Shown here: positions 23,448-31,706 of the stretch, piece after piece
How positions within the stretch are numbered: position 1 is the stretch's first letter
Layout: every line of letters starts with the position of its first letter
From: Shewanella sairae
Lineage (GTDB): Bacteria > Pseudomonadota > Gammaproteobacteria > Enterobacterales > Shewanellaceae
Direction of reading: 5' to 3'
Length of the DNA: 64,000 nucleotides
Assembly (NCBI RefSeq): GCF_023283535.1
Contig: NZ_JAKILT010000029.1
Location: forward strand, 1 to 64,000
Position numbers and translations under genes: made by a program
The notes under the pieces: model-generated
Database searches by the model: none
What the model was told of the DNA's origin: nothing
Seen by the model: the letters and a program-made list of their open reading frames with translations, nothing else

Positions 23448-23470
23448 GGGGTACATATGAGGGTACATAT
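23448..23470 (+). repeat. Arm-type repeat copy outside the island (GGGGTACATATGAGGGTACAT)
   Basis: Two GGGTACAT units with a short spacer lie 41 bp left of the left core repeat. The same unit pair is at 23681-23702 and 47911-47932, the latter 42 bp from the right core. Equal spacing suggests that this outside copy was once the right arm of another integrated element. Confidence 0.7.
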
Positions 23471-23480
23471 AAAAGCAAAA

Positions 23481-23510
23481 CGGGCCCTCAATTACTTGAG
23501 AGCCCGTTTT
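23481..23510. terminator. Terminator-like hairpin left of the left att repeat
   Basis: cgggccctcaa pairs with ttgagagcccg (one mismatch), followed by tttt. It occupies the position a fis terminator would have before the island split the region. The matching hairpin at the right boundary (about 47944-47973) keeps the acggg/cccgt base but has a different top. Confidence 0.65.
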
Positions 23511-23511
23511 A

Positions 23512-23550
23512 ATACAACACGTTAAGACGTTAGTCTTAGTTCATGCCGTA
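23512..23550. repeat. Left attachment repeat (attL core), duplicate of fis 3' end
   Basis: These 39 bp, from atacaacacg to tcatgccgta, are identical to 47975-48013, which contain the last four codons and stop of fis plus 24 bp downstream. Beyond 23550 the sequence departs from fis. An integrase gene begins just inside. This is the classic signature of integration into a gene's 3' end. Confidence 0.9.
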
Positions 23551-23680
23551 GAGTACGACTGGCTGTTTTGAGTGGTTTTCAATTGTCTTTTTTTTGCGGT
23601 ATTTTTTCTTATTTATCAATAGCTAAAGATATTTTCGTGTCTTCATTGGTATTGGTGGGTTTTGGTTCCTATGGTTACAT

Positions 23681-23702
23681 GGGGGTACATATGGGGGTAC
23701 AT
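23681..23702 (+). repeat. Internal arm-type repeat (left arm)
   Basis: gggggtacat-at-gggggtacat lies 130 bp inside the left core repeat and is identical over 22 bp to 47911-47932. Paired direct repeats at this distance from a core are typical integrase arm-binding sites. Confidence 0.65.
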
Positions 23703-23726
23703 GGAATTGGCCGTATTCCCACCCAA

Positions 23727-24965
23727 ATGAGCCAAGATATCATGCTGTACGAAACTAGTTTGCGGGCACTAAATGGCAAGCATCAACCTCAATCTATCGA
23801 GCTTGCCGATGGTAAGGGTTTAGGTGTGCGAGTGTCTAAACTAGGGAAGATTCGTTTCCAGTACCGTTACAAAATCAATGGCAAAAATAAGCGCATGGAT
23901 ATTGGCGCTTACCCAGATTTATCACTCAGGCATGCTAGGGATGTTGCTGATGAGTGCCGCTCTTGGTTGGCTGAAGGCCATGACCCTAAAATAAAGCGCT
24001 GCATGGGTAGAGAGAAAACGCTAACGCCAGTGACAGTTAAGCAAGCGCTAGAGTATTGGATTGAGAATTATGCTAGAGATAATCGCGCTAATGTCGACAG
24101 AAATATCGCCCAATTTGAAAGGCATATATACCCCTACATTGGCCACTTCCCACTAGAGCAAACAGAGACTCGCCACTGGATTGATTGTTTTGACCGTATT
24201 CGACGTGGCATTGCTGGTAGACAAAAGCCCGCGCCTGTCGCTGCTGGACAAATTCTACAAAATGCCAAACAAGCATTACGCTTTTGTCGAGTAAGGCGCT
24301 ATGCCATTAGTCGCGAACTGGATGATTTGATTGCTAGCGATGTGGGTAAAAAGCAACAGAAGAAAGATAGAGTGCTGACCGATGTTGAGTTGTACGACTT
24401 GATGGGCTCAATTGCAAACCGCAAAGGCACCTTTTATATGCGCTACCTATGTCGTTTACTCATTATTTTTGGCGCTCGCACACAAGAGCTAAGGTTATCG
24501 ACCTTTGATGAATGGGACTTAGAGTTAAATCTATGGACAGTTCCTAAAGCGCATAGCAAAACCAATACGATTATTGTTAGGCCAATTCCCGCTAAAGTTA
24601 AGCCAATTATCGAGTTTTTATATAAACGCCATGGCGACTCTGGTTACCTTCTTGGCGAGCTAAAAAGTGGTGAGTCCGTTAGCGGTGCGGGTAGCTTAAT
24701 CCACAAACGCCTTAAGCATAAAGAGTCTTGGTCATTGCATGACTTGCGAAGAACCTTCACGACCAAACTAAACGATTTGAGCGTAGCGCCTTATGTGGTT
24801 GAACAGCTGCTCGGTCACTCGTTAGGTGGCGTTATGTCTATCTATAATCGCAGTCAATATCTACCTGAGAAGTTAACTGCGCTTAATATGTGGTGTGAAT
24901 GGTTAGAACTGCTAGTTAATCCTGCTGATAATGTTGTACTTATTGGCTCTGCGAGATACGGGTAA
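23727..24965 (+). CDS. Tyrosine integrase 1 (DUF4102/P4-like)
   Basis: The integrase has 412 residues from the chosen ATG. The N-terminal DUF4102-like arm-binding domain (DGKGLGVRVSKLGKIRFQYRYKINGKNKRMDIGAYPDLSLRHAR) is followed by a core-binding region and the catalytic domain with GARTQELRLS (Arg), LHDLRRTFTT (HxxR), LLGHSLGG (His) and the Tyr in SIYNRSQYL. The open frame extends to 23568, but those residues are unlike the family and cross the arm repeat. 23727 or 23742 align best with integrase 2, though neither has a good SD. It lies next to the left core repeat, so it probably catalyses island excision and insertion. Confidence 0.9.
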   Translation: MSQDIMLYETSLRALNGKHQPQSIELADGKGLGVRVSKLGKIRFQYRYKINGKNKRMDIGAYPDLSLRHARDVADECRSWLAEGHDPKIKRCMGREKTLTPVTVKQALEYWIENYARDNRANVDRNIAQFERHIYPYIGHFPLEQTETRHWIDCFDRIRRGIAGRQKPAPVAAGQILQNAKQALRFCRVRRYAISRELDDLIASDVGKKQQKKDRVLTDVELYDLMGSIANRKGTFYMRYLCRLLIIFGARTQELRLSTFDEWDLELNLWTVPKAHSKTNTIIVRPIPAKVKPIIEFLYKRHGDSGYLLGELKSGESVSGAGSLIHKRLKHKESWSLHDLRRTFTTKLNDLSVAPYVVEQLLGHSLGGVMSIYNRSQYLPEKLTALNMWCEWLELLVNPADNVVLIGSARYG

Positions 24966-25011
24966 CACTTCACTTTCCAAACGAACTCTCTTCTATAGCG
25001 TCATCTTGCCT

Positions 25012-25050
25012 CAGCATAGTGTGAACTAGATAACACTATGCTGTTTTCAC
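25012..25050 (+). terminator. Terminator after integrase 1
   Basis: cagcatagtgt pairs perfectly with acactatgctg (11 bp) around a 10-nt loop, followed by tttt. It lies about 45 bp past the integrase 1 stop and separates it from integrase 2. Confidence 0.75.
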
Positions 25051-25180
25051 TGGTTTTTATAGGTATCTGTTTGTATTTGCTATTTGCGACTTATCCACAC
25101 TGATGAGGATTTTACGCACCCTCTGGCTATAGGATTGGTGGTATTGATTATGCTTATATTTACTCACATTTAGGTCGTGC

Positions 25181-25197
25181 GGGTAAACAATTTACCC
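25181..25197. promoter_or_regulatory. Inverted repeat before integrase 2
   Basis: gggtaaa-caa-tttaccc is a 7-bp inverted repeat centred about 31 bp before the integrase 2 start. It could be an operator for an excisionase or regulator such as the AlpA-like proteins at the other end, but this is not shown. Confidence 0.4.
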
Positions 25198-25219
25198 CGT
25201 AAATATCAGTAGGATAATC

Positions 25220-26443
25220 ATGTTACACAAAACACATTTGTACTCCATGAATGGAAAGGTTCAAGCAGTAACCAAAGTTTATCGTGACGGACTGGGGCTG
25301 GGTGCTAGAGTCTCTAAACAAGGCCGTATTCGATTCCAATTTCGCTACAAAATCAAAGGTAAAAATAAGCGTATAGATTTAGGTTACTTTCCTGATTTAT
25401 CCCTCAAACAAGCTAGGGATGAAAGAGATAAATGCAGAGCTTGGTTAGCTGGTGGTCATGACCCTAAAGTTGCACGTGAAATGGCAAGGGATAAAACCTT
25501 AGAACCTGTGACGGTTAAAGAAGCCTTGGAGTATTGGATTGAAAAGTATGCGCGTGTGAAGCGAAAGAGCTTTAAAAAAATACGAGGTCAGTTTAACAAG
25601 CATATCTACTCCTATATCGGCCATTACCCTTTAGAGCAAACTAAAATCACTCATTGGCTTGATTGTTTTGACCGTATTAATACTGGTATTGAGGGTAAAC
25701 AAAAGCCAGCGGCAGTTGCTGCAGGGCAAATACTACAGACTTGTAAGCAAGCCTTAAAATTCTGTCGTGTTCGAGGGTATGCAATAACTCATGAATTGGA
25801 TGATCTTGTAGTGGGCGATGTTGGGAAGAAAGCAAAAGTAAAAGACAGAGTGCTTTCATATAGCGAACTAAAGGACGTATTGCAGTGGAGCCATGGACGC
25901 AAAGGCTCCTTTTATATGCGCTACCTGTGTTTATTGTTAATCGTGTTTGGTGCACGCACGCAGGAGGTTAGGCTCTCAACTATCGACGAATGGGATTTAG
26001 AAAATGACTTATGGACTGTGCCAAAACAGCACAGTAAAACGGGTGCAGTGATTGTTAGGCCGATACCGCAGCAAATAAAACCTGTTATTGCGTTACTGAT
26101 TAAGCGCAATGCCAAACAAGGTTATCTACTAGGTAAGCTAAGAGAAGATACCAGTGTATGTAGCTCTGGCGGTGGGATTTGTGAAAGTTTAAAGCATATA
26201 GAGCGATGGACGCTTCATGACTTAAGAAGTACTTTCTCAACCATCCTAAATGACCTTGAGGTCGACTCACGAGTAGTGGATAAATTGATAGGCCATGTGA
26301 TTAAGGGCTCAGAGAGACATTACAACCACAGTAAATACCTTAAGCAATCTGCAGCGGCACTGGATATGTGGTGTGAGTGGCTCGATAGGCTGGCAAACCC
26401 CATTGATAACGTGGTTGAGATTGATTTCGTAAAGGCGTGCTAA
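25220..26443 (+). CDS. Tyrosine integrase 2 (paralogue of integrase 1)
   Basis: The integrase has 407 residues and aligns with integrase 1 almost without gaps (VSKQGRIRFQFRYKIKGKNKRIDLGYFPDLSLKQAR against VSKLGKIRFQYRYKINGKNKRMDIGAYPDLSLRHAR in segments). Catalytic residues remain: GARTQEVRLS, LHDLRSTFST, LIGHVIKG, and the Tyr in RHYNHSKYL. AGGA lies before the ATG. It has no att repeat of its own nearby, so it may belong to a second element stacked in the first, or act with integrase 1 as a pair. Confidence 0.9.
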   Translation: MLHKTHLYSMNGKVQAVTKVYRDGLGLGARVSKQGRIRFQFRYKIKGKNKRIDLGYFPDLSLKQARDERDKCRAWLAGGHDPKVAREMARDKTLEPVTVKEALEYWIEKYARVKRKSFKKIRGQFNKHIYSYIGHYPLEQTKITHWLDCFDRINTGIEGKQKPAAVAAGQILQTCKQALKFCRVRGYAITHELDDLVVGDVGKKAKVKDRVLSYSELKDVLQWSHGRKGSFYMRYLCLLLIVFGARTQEVRLSTIDEWDLENDLWTVPKQHSKTGAVIVRPIPQQIKPVIALLIKRNAKQGYLLGKLREDTSVCSSGGGICESLKHIERWTLHDLRSTFSTILNDLEVDSRVVDKLIGHVIKGSERHYNHSKYLKQSAAALDMWCEWLDRLANPIDNVVEIDFVKAC

Positions 26444-26528
26444 GCGGTTATGATTAGTCACTTGGTCGTGGTGACTAATCATTAACACTTATTCAAGAGT
26501 TCAATTTAGATACCAAGTTAAAGATCAT

Positions 26529-26555
26529 CTTTAACTCTTTAACTCTTTAACTCTT
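26529..26555. repeat. Short tandem repeat (8-bp unit, about 3 copies)
   Basis: ctttaact is repeated three times across the 3' end of the downstream ATPase gene, overlapping its stop codon. Slippage could alter the last residues. It lies in the 103-bp gap between the convergent integrase 2 and ATPase genes. Confidence 0.6.
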
Positions 26556-27875
26556 TAGGTGTTTATTAACGGCAAACTCTGCAAAATAAAGAGGGATGAC
26601 TAGGTTAACTTGCTCAGTCGCTGGTGAGCCCTGAGTCCCCGTTAACTTAATCGTTTTATGTGGCTGACACTTGCCGATATAGGACTCCAGTGACCTCGCT
26701 CTAGTGCGTTTACCGCTTTTTACCTCAATAGGCACAATGCGGCCTTCATCATCAGCGATAATAAACTCTATTTCAGCTCGTGCATCACCCCATGAATATG
26801 TTGGGTCGATACCTTGGGCTGCAAACTCTTGTTGAACAAAGTTTTCGGCAACATAGCCCTTATACTCATAGCCCTGTTGCTTCACTTCTTTATAGCTAAC
26901 GCCAAGCATGTGATTGAGCAGCCCGACATCAAACATAAAGAGTTTGACCATATTGTCTTTTTTATAAGCAGCTAACGGACTTTTAGGTGCGCCCTCTATA
27001 GGGTAGTTTTTCAATACTAATCGGCATTTATCTAACCAAGTAATGGCACTTTCTAGTTCACCATAGCGAGATTTTCGCTCATGAACGCCTTTAAACTTAA
27101 AGCGTTTCACAGATTCGTCTATTACAGCAGATAACTGAGAAGGCACATTATTAAATACCGCCTCAATGAGTCCTGTATCAACTTTGCCTGAGTACTTGCC
27201 AAAGTCTCGTTGATAGCCCGAAATCAAATCGGCTTGGATATCTGTCACTGCCTCAACACGCTTCAAAATACTATTGTCAGCCATCGTAAACCAAGTGCTA
27301 ACAGCCTCAGGCATACCGCCTGTAAAATAGTAGTCGGTGAGTTTGTCGAAGAGTTTAGTGTGGGCGGCCGATGTACTCGCTTGTGCTTCAAACGCTTTAA
27401 TCAGTGGTGCTTCATTAGAAGCGATTAAGAACTCATGAAAAGTGAGTGGTCGAAGGTTATGTTGCTCAACTTTACCCACGGGGAAAGTATTAAGTAAGCC
27501 GATATTTGAGCCACTAGCAGCAACGAACATATGCGATGCTTTTTCAGCAAAGTATTTTAGCGCTGTAACGGCGCGAGGACATTCGCCGATTTCATCTAAA
27601 ATTAGCAAGTGGGTTTCTGGGTTGAAAGTCTCACCAGTTAATAACTCAATATTTGAAATAACGTCGTTAGGGTTAAGTGATTCAGCAAAAGCCTCAGCCA
27701 TCTCTGGCGACTCAAGAAAATCAATGCGTAAAACCTGTTCAAATGTTTCGCCTAGCAGAGTTTGCAGCAGATAAGTTTTACCTGTTTGGCGAGCACCATC
27801 AATCAATAAGGGTTTACGCTCACTCTTGCCTTTCCACTGTAGTAGTTTATCGAGTAGTAACCTTTGCATAACCAT
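26547..27875 (-). CDS. AAA ATPase with DUF4143 domain
   Basis: This 442-residue protein has an N-terminal AAA_14 domain with Walker A LIDGARQTGKTYLLQ (about 24-38) and Walker B THLLILDEIGECP. The C-terminal DUF4143 region includes the nuclease-like pattern GDARAEIEFIIADDEGRIVPIEVKSGKR (E, then EVK). Such proteins are common in accessory regions but have no settled function. It is transcribed toward integrase 2. Two palindromes lie just upstream and probably control it. ATG at 27875 or 27869 both fit; GGAAT precedes the first. Confidence 0.85.
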   Translation of the reverse strand: MVMQRLLLDKLLQWKGKSERKPLLIDGARQTGKTYLLQTLLGETFEQVLRIDFLESPEMAEAFAESLNPNDVISNIELLTGETFNPETHLLILDEIGECPRAVTALKYFAEKASHMFVAASGSNIGLLNTFPVGKVEQHNLRPLTFHEFLIASNEAPLIKAFEAQASTSAAHTKLFDKLTDYYFTGGMPEAVSTWFTMADNSILKRVEAVTDIQADLISGYQRDFGKYSGKVDTGLIEAVFNNVPSQLSAVIDESVKRFKFKGVHERKSRYGELESAITWLDKCRLVLKNYPIEGAPKSPLAAYKKDNMVKLFMFDVGLLNHMLGVSYKEVKQQGYEYKGYVAENFVQQEFAAQGIDPTYSWGDARAEIEFIIADDEGRIVPIEVKSGKRTRARSLESYIGKCQPHKTIKLTGTQGSPATEQVNLVIPLYFAEFAVNKHLKS

Positions 27876-27907
27876 TATTCCAATATCAAAGCGTATTCCA
27901 ATTACAC

Positions 27908-27923
27908 TTTAATGCGCATTAAA
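27908..27923. promoter_or_regulatory. Palindromic operator 1 before the AAA ATPase gene
   Basis: tttaatgcgcattaaa is a perfect 16-bp palindrome 33 bp before the ATPase start. It shares the core ATGCGCAT with operator 2, and the two centres are 32 bp apart, about three helical turns. This looks like a cooperative repressor site. Confidence 0.65.
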
Positions 27924-27934
27924 ATGCAAGTTTT

Positions 27935-27960
27935 CACACTTTTATGCGCATAAAAGTGTG
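27935..27960. promoter_or_regulatory. Palindromic operator 2 before the AAA ATPase gene
   Basis: This is a perfect 26-bp palindrome centred at 27947/27948 with core ttttatgcgcataaaa. A looser third half-like unit (gcttaaaagtgc) follows near 27978. The protein that binds is unknown; no obvious DNA-binding regulator is adjacent. Confidence 0.7.
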
Positions 27961-28238
27961 TTGTAGTGATTTTTTTGGCGCTTAAAAGTGCGGCGGTTAT
28001 GGAGATGGGGATGGGTATAGATTATTTGAGTCAAATAAGGCAATAGAGTTATAAGAGCTCGTCGCGTGGTGCGTATATGTGAAACTGAAAACTTCAGCTA
28101 ACCATCAAACAACTAAGCAAGCTTGATTGCTCCACCAGCAACAACACCGTAGAATCTGCCGCAATACACAGTTTAAGTATGGGGTAGGTAAACGTACCTA
28201 ACCCATGCAGGCTTACGGCTCTTAGTTAAGGCAGCTCA

Positions 28239-30104
28239 ATGACTAACAAACTCACTCTTCAAACGCTTGAATCTTTCTTGTGGGAAACCGCTGATATCTT
28301 GCGTGGCAATATGGATGCGTCTGAATTTAAAGACTACATCTTTGGCATGATGTTCCTTAAACGTCTGTCTGATGCGTTCGATGAAGAGCGTGAAAAGGTA
28401 GTGCAGTATTATCTCGATAAAGGTAAGTCACTAGAACAAGCCGAAGAGCTTAGTGAAGATGAAGATGAGTATGACAATACTTTCTTCATGCCAGCTAACG
28501 CCCGTTGGTCTGCGCTAAAAGATTTAAAGCACAACATTGGTGAGGCGCTTAATACCGCAGCCGAAGCGATTGAAGAACACAACTCAAGCCTTGAAGGCGT
28601 GCTTGTTACTATCGACTTTAACATCAAGAACAAGCTATCAGATAAGAAGCTACAAGACCTGATATCGCACTTTAATAAACACCGTCTGCGTAATGCCGAC
28701 TTTGAACGCCCTGATATGTTGGGTACAGCTTACGAATACCTGATTAAGATGTTTGCCGACAGCGCGGGTAAAAAGGGTGGTGAATTCTATACCCCATCTG
28801 AAGTGGTACAGCTGCTGGTGGCACTGCTTAAGCCGCACGCGGGTATGCGTATTTACGATCCAACCTCTGGTTCGGGCGGTATGCTAGTGCAAACCCGTAA
28901 CTACCTTGCCAGCCATGGCGAGAACGCAGCTAACTTGTCGCTGTTTGGGCAAGAGATGAACCTGAACACATGGGCAATCTGTAAGATGAACATGTTCTTG
29001 CATGGGGTGCACAGTGCTGATATTCGAAAGGGCGACACCCTGCGCGAACCTAGGCACACCCAAGGTGGTGAGCTAATGCACTTTGACCGCGTTATCGCAA
29101 ACCCACCTTTCTCACTTAAAAAGTGGGGCAAGGATGAATGCGACAATGATGGCTTTGGGCGCTTCCCCTACGGCACACCGCCAAAAGATGCGGGTGACTT
29201 AGCCTTCGTTCAGCACATGATAGCCAGTACCAACAGTGAAGGTATGGTGGGCGTTGTTATGCCACATGGGGTGTTATTCCGCGGCTCAAGCGAGAAAGCC
29301 ATTCGCCAAGGCATATTACAAGATGACCTGCTTGAAGCGGTTGTCGGTCTGCCATCGGGCTTATTCTACGGTACGGGCATTCCTGCATGCCTACTTATCA
29401 TCAATAAGCAAAAGCCAGAGCAGCGCAAAGGCAAAGTGCTGTTTATCAACAGTGAGCTTGAGTTTGAAGAGGGCAAGAACCAAAACAAACTGCGTCCGCA
29501 AGATATCGCCAAGATTGTTGCAACCTTCGACAATTACACAGAACAGTCACGTTACTCAAAAGTGGTTGAGCTAAGCGAGATTGCTGATAACGATTACAAC
29601 CTCAACATTCGCCGTTATGCCGACACCTCGCCACCAGCAGAGATCTTCGATGTGCGCGCCATTTTGCACGGCGGCATTCCGGTGCGTGAAGTGGAAGATG
29701 AGTACATTCAGCAAGAGATCCTCAAAGGCTTCGATGTCTCGGCTGTGTTCGATAAAGCCAATGATGGCTATTACGCATTTAAAGCCGAAATCGAGACCAA
29801 AGAACAGATCCGCTCGCTTGTAGAAAAGAGTGTTGAGAAAAGTGTTGAAAACAGCCTTGAGCGAGTAGAGAGTTCAGAGCAAGCGTCCGCGACGGCTCTT
29901 GTATTAGGTGAGCAAGCGCCTGCGGCTACTATCATTAGTCAGCTAGAGCGCTGGTGGGACAAGTACCAAGTATCACTGCACCAGCTTGATGCTGAAGTCG
30001 CGACAGCAGAGCAGGTGATGCAAGGCTACTTGAAGGAGCTGGGTTATGATGTGCAGGAAGCACAAGTGCCGCGAGCGAATGGATGCGCAGGAGCGGTTGA
30101 GTAA
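28239..30104 (+). CDS. hsdM: Type I restriction-modification methyltransferase subunit
   Basis: This is a 621-residue N6-adenine methyltransferase. An HsdM N-terminal helical domain (about 1-150) precedes the SAM-binding domain with [25 protein letters not shown] (motif I) and the catalytic [10 protein letters not shown] (motif IV). With HsdS it methylates the target sequence so HsdR spares host DNA. The C-terminal 100 residues are a long helical extension. Its stop overlaps the hsdS start in TAATG, so the two are coupled. Confidence 0.96.
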   Translation: MTNKLTLQTLESFLWETADILRGNMDASEFKDYIFGMMFLKRLSDAFDEEREKVVQYYLDKGKSLEQAEELSEDEDEYDNTFFMPANARWSALKDLKHNIGEALNTAAEAIEEHNSSLEGVLVTIDFNIKNKLSDKKLQDLISHFNKHRLRNADFERPDMLGTAYEYLIKMFADSAGKKGGEFYTPSEVVQLLVALLKPHAGMRIYDPTSGSGGMLVQTRNYLASHGENAANLSLFGQEMNLNTWAICKMNMFLHGVHSADIRKGDTLREPRHTQGGELMHFDRVIANPPFSLKKWGKDECDNDGFGRFPYGTPPKDAGDLAFVQHMIASTNSEGMVGVVMPHGVLFRGSSEKAIRQGILQDDLLEAVVGLPSGLFYGTGIPACLLIINKQKPEQRKGKVLFINSELEFEEGKNQNKLRPQDIAKIVATFDNYTEQSRYSKVVELSEIADNDYNLNIRRYADTSPPAEIFDVRAILHGGIPVREVEDEYIQQEILKGFDVSAVFDKANDGYYAFKAEIETKEQIRSLVEKSVEKSVENSLERVESSEQASATALVLGEQAPAATIISQLERWWDKYQVSLHQLDAEVATAEQVMQGYLKELGYDVQEAQVPRANGCAGAVE

Positions 30105-31423
30105 TGGTTACCTTTAATGCGATTCCTGAAGATTGGGGTTTTCAACCTATAGGTGATTATGTTGAAAAGATGGTGGGCGGCGCTCCCTTGAAACCGAGTG
30201 ACTTTTCAACTTCTGGCGTGAGAGTTATACCTAAAAAAGCTGTTCAGTTTGGTGGGAAAATTCATTTTGATATTAAGACATTCTGTACAAGTGAATTTGC
30301 TGAAAGTAATAAAAGAAATGTGGTTGATAATCAATTTCTGATTACAACATTAAGAGATCTTGTTCCATCAGGACCGACAATTGGAGTTATAGGTGTTTTG
30401 AGTGAAAAAGGTTCATTTATCCTTGCTCAAGGGGTATACGGCTTAAAAACGAAAAACGTAGATGATGGATATTTAGCGCAAGTCTCAAATACTTCGTGGT
30501 ATCGGGGTGAAATGAGAAAAGTCTTTGTGGGGAGTACTCAGGTTCATATCAGAAATCAAGAGTTTCTGGATGTCAAAATCCCATTCCCTGAACAGCAAAA
30601 GATTGCTGCGATTTTGACGTCAGTGGATGAGGTGATTGAAAAGACCCAAGCGCAAATTGATAAGCTTAAAGACCTTAAAACCGCCATGATGCAAGAGCTG
30701 CTGCTTCCTTCTGAAAAGAGTGGTGTTGGCACTAAGCAAAGCGCAGCGGCACTTAGTAATAGCGAGAGATACATCCCGCACACCGAGTTTAAAGACTCAC
30801 CCGTCGGCAGAATCCCGAAGAGCTGGGGGGTTGTACCGCTTGAGAGTCTTGTTAAAGCGGACAAGAAGATTACATATGGAATTGTTCAGGCAGGTCCACA
30901 TTGTGAAGGTGGGGTTCCGTATATTCGAGTGTCAGATATGAGTTCAAGGCACTTAACTAAGAAGGGAATGCTTCTAACATCTTCTGACATTGCTAAAAAA
31001 TATGAGCGTTCAGCTGTTTGTGCTGGTGATATTGTTTATGCGCTTAGGGGGATGATAGGTCATGTGCACATAGTGCCAAGTGAGCTTGAAGGTGCGAACT
31101 TAACTCAAGGGACTGCAAGAATATCCCCGAGTGAAGCAATCAATACTAATTACCTTCTATGGGCAATGCGTTCCCCCTATGTAACTTTACAAAATGAGCT
31201 TGAAGCAAAGGGCTCAACTTTTAAAGAAGTTACGCTCGCTAGTTTACGGAAAATGCAGATTGCAGTGCCTTCTGACAGTGAGCAACAATTTATTAGTGCA
31301 ACCCTTTCTAGTATTGAATTAAAGATTTTTGCTGTTGAGGATAAGTTAGAGCAATCAAAATTGCTTAAAAAAGCCCTGATGCAAGATCTGCTAACGGGCA
31401 AGGTGCGGGTCAAGCTTGATTAA
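30104..31423 (+). CDS. hsdS: Type I restriction-modification specificity subunit
   Basis: The 439-residue HsdS has two target-recognition domains, about 1-155 and 230-385, each followed by a conserved helical spacer (PFPEQQKIAAILTSVDEVIEKTQAQIDKL...TAMMQELL, and SEQQFISATLSSIELKI...LMQDLLTGKVRV). These two half-sites read the bipartite DNA target. TRD parts are AT-richer than hsdM, as expected for domains exchanged between strains. The target sequence cannot be deduced. It is followed by 283 bp before the next gene. Confidence 0.95.
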   Translation: MVTFNAIPEDWGFQPIGDYVEKMVGGAPLKPSDFSTSGVRVIPKKAVQFGGKIHFDIKTFCTSEFAESNKRNVVDNQFLITTLRDLVPSGPTIGVIGVLSEKGSFILAQGVYGLKTKNVDDGYLAQVSNTSWYRGEMRKVFVGSTQVHIRNQEFLDVKIPFPEQQKIAAILTSVDEVIEKTQAQIDKLKDLKTAMMQELLLPSEKSGVGTKQSAAALSNSERYIPHTEFKDSPVGRIPKSWGVVPLESLVKADKKITYGIVQAGPHCEGGVPYIRVSDMSSRHLTKKGMLLTSSDIAKKYERSAVCAGDIVYALRGMIGHVHIVPSELEGANLTQGTARISPSEAINTNYLLWAMRSPYVTLQNELEAKGSTFKEVTLASLRKMQIAVPSDSEQQFISATLSSIELKIFAVEDKLEQSKLLKKALMQDLLTGKVRVKLD

Positions 31424-31706
31424 AGGCTACAGCTAACATGATGAAGGCGCACCCTATGAGCGCTTTCTTCGTAAACAACCGCAGGTAACTTTCTCTAATT
31501 CGGTTTTTAACTCTGTCTTTAATGAGCTTGAGTAAAGCGTCATCAAGTGCACAGTCACAAAATAGGCAGTTGCTTATGTTGAAAGTGTCGAGAGTCTAGG
31601 GACTGCGCACTTAGTTGGAGAGAAATAGCTGGGTAGAAAGAGTTGGATAGAAATAGCAGGCTAAAAATAGCTAGATAAAAACAAAAGTACAAAACAAAGG
31701 ATAACT
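31424..31706. other. Gap between hsdS and the DUF1016 gene
   Basis: No ORF was supported. From 31618 to 31680 there are loose repeats of a tagaaatagc-like unit. The stretch may contain a separate promoter for the downstream genes. Confidence 0.4.

Larger units (their letters stand above)
23137..23511. other. Region between aminopeptidase gene and island boundary
   Basis: AT-rich upstream sequence of the aminopeptidase gene lies here. Near its right end are a copy of the gggtacat repeat (23448-23470) and a hairpin (23481-23506) that resembles a fis terminator. No ORF was supported. The last 65 bp mirror the sequence beside the right island boundary, suggesting a remnant of an earlier element. 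Confidence 0.55.
27876..28238. other. Divergent region AAA ATPase / hsdM
   Basis: This is 363 bp between divergent genes. The left 90 bp carry the two ATGCGCAT palindromes. The remainder shows no ORF or clear repeat and presumably holds the hsd promoter. Confidence 0.5.

Noticed and set aside
23568-23726. N-terminal extension of integrase 1
   Set aside because: The added 53 residues are unlike integrase 2 and related proteins and include the translated arm repeat (MGVHMGVHG). A later start is more likely.
26529-26555. Short tandem repeat as a CRISPR remnant
   Set aside because: Units are 8 bp and contiguous without spacers, and no cas genes are present.
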